Assembly (NCBI RefSeq): GCF_027270315.1 | Contig: NZ_CP114413.1 | Coordinates: forward strand, 7,812,001-7,876,000 | DNA: 64,000 nucleotides | Direction of reading: 5' to 3' | From: Streptomyces cinnabarinus | Lineage (GTDB): Bacteria; Actinomycetota; Actinomycetes; Streptomycetales; Streptomycetaceae | Shown: piece by piece, positions 60,080 to 64,000 of the stretch | Layout of the letters: the number at the start of each line of letters is the position of its first letter | Position numbering within the stretch: the first letter of the stretch is position 1 | Made by a program: the position numbers and the translations under genes | The notes under the pieces: generated by a model | Told to the model about the DNA's origin: nothing | What the model saw: the letters and a program-made list of their open reading frames with translations, nothing else | Databases searched by the model: none

Positions 60080-61012
60080 ATGTCCGGAGTCAAGGAACTC
60101 GGATACGTCGTCTACGAGGTCAGCTCCCTCACCGACTGGGAACACTTCGGCGTCGACCTGCTGGGCATGCGGTACGGCGAGCGGACCGCCGACGGATTCA
60201 CCCTGCGCACCGACGAGAAGGCCCACCGCTGGGTCGTCACCGAGGGCCCCGCCGACGACCTGGTCGCCACCGGCTACGAGGTCTCCGACGCCGCCGCCCT
60301 GGACGCGCTCGTCGCGAAACTGCGTGCCGCCGACGTCGAGGTGACCGAGGGCGACGACGCGCTGGCCGCCGCCCGCAAGGTCGAGCGGATCTTCGTCACC
60401 GCCGACCCGATGGGCAACCGCGTCGAACTGGTCACCGGACTGGCCGACGCCGCCACCCCGTTCGAGTCCGCGAAGCTGCTCGGCGGCTTCGTCACCGGCG
60501 CCGGCGGCGCGGGACACCAGGTCCTGCTCGCCCACGGCGTCTCCCGCGAGACCTACCTCGGCTTCTACCTCGACCTGCTCGGCTTCAGGATCAGCGACAT
60601 CATCGTCGAGGAGCTCGCCCCGGGCATCGTCGCCGACCTGATCTTCCTGCACTGCAACGGCCGCCACCACACCGTGGCCTTCGGCGACCTGCCCTCTCCG
60701 AAGAAGACCCACCACTTCATGGTCGAGGTCACCGACATCCGCGACGTCGGCCTCGCCTACGACCGCTGCATGGACGCCAAGCAGCCCTTCGAGATGACCC
60801 TCGGCATGCACCCCAACGACCAGATGTTCAGCTTCTACGTCTTCACCCCCTCGGGCTTCAGCATCGAGTACGGCTGGGGCGGACTGATCATCGACGACGA
60901 GACCTGGGAGGTGCAGACGCTCGACAAACTGCACAGCTGGGGCCACCGCCCGCCGGGCGTCGTCGCCGACCTGCTCGCCGCCGCCCCCGCCCCGCACGGA
61001 GAGGCCCACTGA
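60080..61012 (+). CDS. Type I (VOC-fold) extradiol ring-cleavage dioxygenase
   Basis: A 310-residue two-domain vicinal-oxygen-chelate dioxygenase like BphC/HppB. GAGGAG-like AGAAGGAG lies 9 bp upstream of ATG 60080. Iron ligands are a His in GAGHQVLLAHG (about 148), a His in THHFMVEVTD (about 212) and a Glu in FSIEYGWGG (about 262). It cleaves a catechol next to the hydroxyl pair to give the ring-open meta-cleavage product. E. coli MhpB does the same step with an unrelated LigB-type fold, so I leave the symbol blank. The stop overlaps the hydrolase start (TGATG). Confidence 0.92.
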   Translation: MSGVKELGYVVYEVSSLTDWEHFGVDLLGMRYGERTADGFTLRTDEKAHRWVVTEGPADDLVATGYEVSDAAALDALVAKLRAADVEVTEGDDALAAARKVERIFVTADPMGNRVELVTGLADAATPFESAKLLGGFVTGAGGAGHQVLLAHGVSRETYLGFYLDLLGFRISDIIVEELAPGIVADLIFLHCNGRHHTVAFGDLPSPKKTHHFMVEVTDIRDVGLAYDRCMDAKQPFEMTLGMHPNDQMFSFYVFTPSGFSIEYGWGGLIIDDETWEVQTLDKLHSWGHRPPGVVADLLAAAPAPHGEAH

Positions 61013-61857
61013 TGACCCTCGACCCGAACACCCTCGCCCGCACCGTCACGACCCGGGACTGGAAGCTCCGCTACTACGAGGCGGGCTCCGGCCACCCCGT
61101 CGTCCTGCTGCACGGCAGCGGCCCCGGCGCGACCGGCTGGAGCAACTTCGCCGCGAACATCGAGGCACTGGCCGAGCACTTCCATGTGTACGCCGTCGAC
61201 ATGCCCGGCTGGGGCGAGTCGTCCCCGGCCACCGTCGACCGGCTCGACCACGTCACGGCGGCCGTCCAGTTCCTTGACGCCCTCGGCATCGACAAGGCCG
61301 CCTTCGTCGGCAACTCGATGGGCGGCCAGACCTCCCTGCGGCTGGCCACCGAGCACCCCGACCGCATCTCCCACCTGATCACCATGGGCCCGCCGGTCGG
61401 CCGCATGCCCACCCTCTTCGGGCCCGGCGGCGGCCCCTCCGAGGGCCTCAAGGTGCTGATCGAGGCCTACCACGACGCCAGCCCGGAGAACATGCGCCGC
61501 CTCGTCGAGATCATGGTCTACGACAAGGCCCGCTTCGCCACCCCCGAACTGTGCCGGGCCCGCTCGGACGCCGCGCTCGCCCGCCCGGACCACTTGCGCA
61601 ACTACGTCGACGGCCTGCCCCAGGGCGCACCCCTGCCCAAGTGGGTCAAGCCCGAACTGCTCCCGGCCATCCAGGTGCCCACCCTGCTCATCCACGGCCG
61701 CGACGACCGCGTCGTCTCGTACGAGACCTCGCTGTTCCTTCTCGCGAACATCCCGAACAGCCGGCTGGTGGTGCTCAACCACTGCGGTCACTGGGCGATG
61801 ATCGAGCACGCCGACGAGTTCAACCGGTTGGTCGTAGACTTCGTCACGAACAACTGA
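61012..61857 (+). CDS. mhpC: Meta-cleavage product hydrolase (C-C bond alpha/beta hydrolase)
   Basis: A 281-residue alpha/beta hydrolase of the BphD/MhpC/HsaD type. It has the oxyanion LHGSGPGATGWSNF near residue 33, the nucleophile in GNSMGG (Ser 102), the Asp in HGRDDRVVS near residue 226 and the His in HCGHWAMIEH near residue 256. It cuts the C-C bond of the ring-fission product, releasing 2-oxopent-4-enoate (for MhpD) and a dicarboxylate such as succinate or fumarate. It overlaps the dioxygenase gene by one base and ends the unit. Confidence 0.9.
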   Translation: MTLDPNTLARTVTTRDWKLRYYEAGSGHPVVLLHGSGPGATGWSNFAANIEALAEHFHVYAVDMPGWGESSPATVDRLDHVTAAVQFLDALGIDKAAFVGNSMGGQTSLRLATEHPDRISHLITMGPPVGRMPTLFGPGGGPSEGLKVLIEAYHDASPENMRRLVEIMVYDKARFATPELCRARSDAALARPDHLRNYVDGLPQGAPLPKWVKPELLPAIQVPTLLIHGRDDRVVSYETSLFLLANIPNSRLVVLNHCGHWAMIEHADEFNRLVVDFVTNN

Positions 61858-62011
61858 CCTGCGGTTACTGAGGGTTCCCGGGGCCACCCCACCCGTTCAA
61901 CAACCGCACATCCGCTCTCCTGGCACAGGTCACGCGCGCGCCAACCGGCGTCGGAAGAACTGGGGTTGTCCCCGACATCGCCGCACCGGCGCCCGTGACC
62001 AGGAGAGAGCC

Positions 62012-62785
62012 ATGACCGGCGTTTCCACCCTCGACCGCCCCCCGCAGCCCGCGGCGCCCACCCGCTACACCGTCACGCTCGCCCGCACCGAGGACGACGT
62101 ACGGGCCGCGCAGCGGCTGCGGCACGACGTGTTCGCCGGAGAGATGGGCGCCCTGCTGACCACCCCGCAGCCCGGGCACGACATCGACGCCTTCGACGCG
62201 TACTGCGACCACCTGCTGGTCCGCGACACCGTCACCGACCAGGTAGTCGGCACCTACCGGCTGCTGCCCCCGGACCGGGCCGCGGTCGCCGGGCGGCTGT
62301 ACTCGGAGGGCGAGTTCGACCTCTCCCCGCTCGACCCGATCCGCCCCGGCCTGGTCGAGGTCGGCCGCTCCTGTGTCCACCCCGACCACCGGGACGGCGC
62401 CGTCATCGGACTGATCTGGGCCGGCATCGCCCGCTACATGGTCGACAACGGCCACGAGTGGCTGGCCGGCTGCTGCTCCATCCCGCTCGCCGACGGCGGC
62501 GCCCTCGCGGCCGGCACCTGGGACCGGGTGCGGGACAAGCACCTGGCGCCCGAGGAGTACCGGGTGCGCCCGCTGCACCCCTGGAACCCGGAGGGCGTCG
62601 CCCGTCCCGAGGGCCGCACCGAACTGCCTCCGCTGCTGCGCGGCTACCTCCGGCTCGGCGCCTGGGTGTGCGCGGAGCCCGCCCACGACCCGGACTTCGG
62701 GGTCGCCGACCTGTACGTGCTGCTGTCGATGCGCCGGGTCAACCCGCGCTATCTGAAGCACTTCCTCTCACTCGTCCCGGCCTGA
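62012..62785 (+). CDS. olsB: Ornithine lipid synthase, acyl-ornithine (GNAT-fold) N-acyltransferase
   Basis: A 257-residue OlsB-type acyltransferase. It has LRHDVFAGEMGA near residue 38, DAYCDHLLVRD near residue 65, VGTYRLLPPDRA near residue 79, VGRSCVHPDHRDG near residue 113 and the long C-terminal segment HDPDFGVADLYVLLSM near residue 228. All are conserved in this family, which transfers a 3-hydroxyacyl group from ACP to the alpha-amino group of ornithine. The product is completed by OlsA, whose gene overlaps by one base (TGATG). Ornithine lipids replace phospholipids under phosphate shortage in many bacteria; I found no convincing phosphate box upstream. Start ATG 62012 with AGGAGAG before it. 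Confidence 0.9.
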   Translation: MTGVSTLDRPPQPAAPTRYTVTLARTEDDVRAAQRLRHDVFAGEMGALLTTPQPGHDIDAFDAYCDHLLVRDTVTDQVVGTYRLLPPDRAAVAGRLYSEGEFDLSPLDPIRPGLVEVGRSCVHPDHRDGAVIGLIWAGIARYMVDNGHEWLAGCCSIPLADGGALAAGTWDRVRDKHLAPEEYRVRPLHPWNPEGVARPEGRTELPPLLRGYLRLGAWVCAEPAHDPDFGVADLYVLLSMRRVNPRYLKHFLSLVPA

Positions 62786-63720
62786 TGAGCCTGCTGCGCA
62801 CGGTGCCCGTCGGCGGACGGGCGCTGACCCACCGGCGGGCGCGCCGGGCGGCCACCGCCGCGGTGCCCCGCCCGATCGTGCCGACCAGTGCCTGGCTGCC
62901 CACCGCGCCCTGCTCCCCGCAGGTGTGCGTCGCCTCCGCCCGCTCCCTGGCGGACGTGCCGCGCGCGGTGCTGCGGCTGGCGGCACTGCTGGTGACGCTG
63001 CTGATGGGTGTCGGTCTGCTGCCGGTGTTCGGTCTCGTTCCCGTCTCCCGTCGGAACGCGCTGATCCGCGGGTGGAGCCGGGCCGTGGTCCGGGCCGCCG
63101 GGGTGCGGGTCCGGATCACCGGTACGGCGGCGCCCACCGGGGGTCTGCTCCTGGTCGCCAACCACATCTCCTGGCTGGACATCCCGCTGCTCGCGGCGGT
63201 GCGTCCGGCCCGGATGCTGGCCAAGGCGGAGATCCGGCGGTGGCCGGTGGCGGGCGGGCTGACCGCGTGCAGCGGTGCCTTCTTCATCGAGCGGGACCGG
63301 CTGCGGGCGCTGCCCGACACGGTCGCCCGGATCGCCGGGGCCCTGCGCTCCGGTGCCGCGGTGGTCGCCTTCCCCGAGGGCAGCACCTGGTGCGGCCGGG
63401 CCCAGGGACGTTTCCGGCGGGCGGTGTTCCAGGCCGCGCTGGACGCGGGTGTACCCGTCCAACCGGTGCGGCTGCACTACCGGTTCGACGGGGGGCCTGC
63501 GTCCACGGCGCCCGCGTTCGTCGGCGAGGATTCTCTGCTCGCCTCTCTGTGGCGCGTGGTTACGGCCCGCCGCCTGGTTGCCGAGGTTGAAGTGCGTCGT
63601 CCGATCCCGGCGGATGCCCATCCCGACCGCCGTGCTTTGGCCCACGCGGCCGAGCTTGGGCCGACGGGAGGGGAACTGGCTTGGGCGCACGTGGCGTTGG
63701 CGACGGAACGGATGCCTTAA
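62785..63720 (+). CDS. olsA: Lyso-ornithine lipid O-acyltransferase
   Basis: A 311-residue membrane-associated acyltransferase of the PlsC family. A membrane helix around residues 65-88 (LAALLVTLLMGVGLLPVFGL) precedes the HX4D active site NHISWLDIP (His about 126, Asp about 131) and the substrate motif FPEGSTW near residue 195. GGAFFIERD-like CSGAFFIERDR near residue 160 is also conserved. It adds the second acyl chain to lyso-ornithine lipid. It overlaps olsB, so the two are coexpressed. Its stop overlaps the stop of the UvrA-like gene on the other strand. Confidence 0.9.
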   Translation: MSLLRTVPVGGRALTHRRARRAATAAVPRPIVPTSAWLPTAPCSPQVCVASARSLADVPRAVLRLAALLVTLLMGVGLLPVFGLVPVSRRNALIRGWSRAVVRAAGVRVRITGTAAPTGGLLLVANHISWLDIPLLAAVRPARMLAKAEIRRWPVAGGLTACSGAFFIERDRLRALPDTVARIAGALRSGAAVVAFPEGSTWCGRAQGRFRRAVFQAALDAGVPVQPVRLHYRFDGGPASTAPAFVGEDSLLASLWRVVTARRLVAEVEVRRPIPADAHPDRRALAHAAELGPTGGELAWAHVALATERMP

Positions 63721-63998
63721 CCGTGTGACACCGCGCGGGCGAGGTACGCAGCCGTAGCGCTGCCCTTCGCCCGCGCGACCTCCCCCGGCGGCCCCGCCGC
63801 CACGATCCGTCCGCCCGCGTCGCCGCCCCCCGGCCCCAGGTCGATCACCCAGTCCGCGCCTGCCACCACCGACATGTCGTGCTCGACGACGATCACGGTG
63901 TGGCCGGAGTCGACGAGGCCGTGGAGTTGGCGGAGGAGGACCTCGACGTCGGACGGGTGGAGGCCGGTGGTCGGTTCGTCTAGGAGGTAGAGGGTGTG
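63717..63998 (-). CDS. UvrA-like excinuclease ATPase, C-terminal end (gene continues outside window)
   Basis: The last 93 residues of a minus-strand gene whose 5' part lies beyond the window. They begin HTLYLLDEPTTGLHP, the second Walker B and D-loop of UvrA proteins, followed by LVDSGHTVIVVEHDMSVV (H-loop) and ADWVIDLGPGGGDAGGRIV, then a Gly/Ala-rich tail. These motifs are specific to UvrA and its drug-resistance paralogues, which recognise damaged DNA or bound drugs. The short tail and the lack of a downstream UvrB gene suggest a stand-alone UvrA2-like protein, but this cannot be decided from the fragment. The stop lies within the olsA stop region (63717-63719). Confidence 0.85.
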   Translation of the reverse strand, partial: HTLYLLDEPTTGLHPSDVEVLLRQLHGLVDSGHTVIVVEHDMSVVAGADWVIDLGPGGGDAGGRIVAAGPPGEVARAKGSATAAYLARAVSHG

Positions 63999-64000
63999 GC

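Noticed and set aside
58400..61012. A very long plus-strand frame that runs through the hydroxylase gene into the dioxygenase gene and could suggest a fusion
   Set aside because: The upstream part is out of frame with the hydroxylase and is a shadow; only the part from ATG 60080 encodes the dioxygenase and it has its own ribosome site.
61858..62011. Possible phosphate (PHO) box before olsB (GTTCAACAACC)
   Set aside because: The second direct repeat expected 11 bp away is too poor, so the resemblance is probably chance.

Overview
The window is high-GC actinobacterial DNA and almost certainly a Streptomyces chromosome. Coding sequence is dense with strong third-position GC, GTG and occasional TTG starts are used, overlapping ATGA/GTGA junctions are common, and the genes include a SpoIIE-type phosphatase with an ATPase domain, sdhCAB, olsBA, an SCO0930-like lipoprotein and a class F sortase. 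No rRNA, tRNA, CRISPR array, transposase or integrase was seen. From memory, the order of several genes resembles the SCO0958-to-SCO0920 stretch of S. coelicolor read backwards; this was not checked.

Layout. 0-7.8 kb: end of a wax ester synthase/DGAT-type acyltransferase, two SDR enzymes, a degenerate HD-domain protein, a small conserved ORF, a GNAT, a methyltransferase, an amidase and a lipoprotein hydrolase. 7.9-19.7 kb: a LacI-controlled glycan locus with a CUT1 ABC importer lacking its own ATPase, a clan GH-A glycosidase, a Tat-exported GH85 endo-beta-N-acetylglucosaminidase, a cytoplasmic GH38 alpha-mannosidase and a translationally coupled AlkZ-like protein. 19.7-28.4 kb: a FadR/GntR-controlled L-fucose locus with a complete CUT2 importer and five overlapping genes for non-phosphorylative L-fucose oxidation. 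28.4-50.4 kb: mostly single genes and small operons (lipase-maturation-factor-like protein, secreted lipoproteins, SpoIIE phosphatase, Fpg/Nei glycosylase, ECF sigma/anti-sigma, CapA, MarR with its target hydrolase, universal stress protein, polysaccharide deacetylase, sortase with two related surface proteins, SCO0930-like lipoprotein, GGDEF-EAL protein). 50.5-53.9 kb: sdhCAB with a divergent LysR gene. 54-61.9 kb: a complete 3-(3-hydroxyphenyl)propionate-type meta-cleavage pathway in two units with IclR and TetR regulators. 62-63.7 kb: ornithine-lipid genes olsB-olsA, followed by the 3' end of a UvrA-like gene on the opposite strand.

How the genes work together. The two sugar loci fit one model of N-glycoprotein scavenging. 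Secreted GH85 releases the glycan, the CUT1 importer takes it up, GH38 and the GH-A enzyme dismantle its mannose part in the cytoplasm, and the adjacent locus imports L-fucose and oxidises it to pyruvate and lactate. The aromatic cluster would feed pyruvate, acetyl-CoA and succinate (or fumarate) into central metabolism next to succinate dehydrogenase.

The most striking sequence-level oddities are a 48-bp in-frame tandem duplication covering the FAD/NAD(P)H 'DG' motif of the aromatic hydroxylase (58959-59054), and several well-formed operators beside their likely regulators (LacI, FadR-type, MarR, LysR, TetR), some touching or overlapping start codons.
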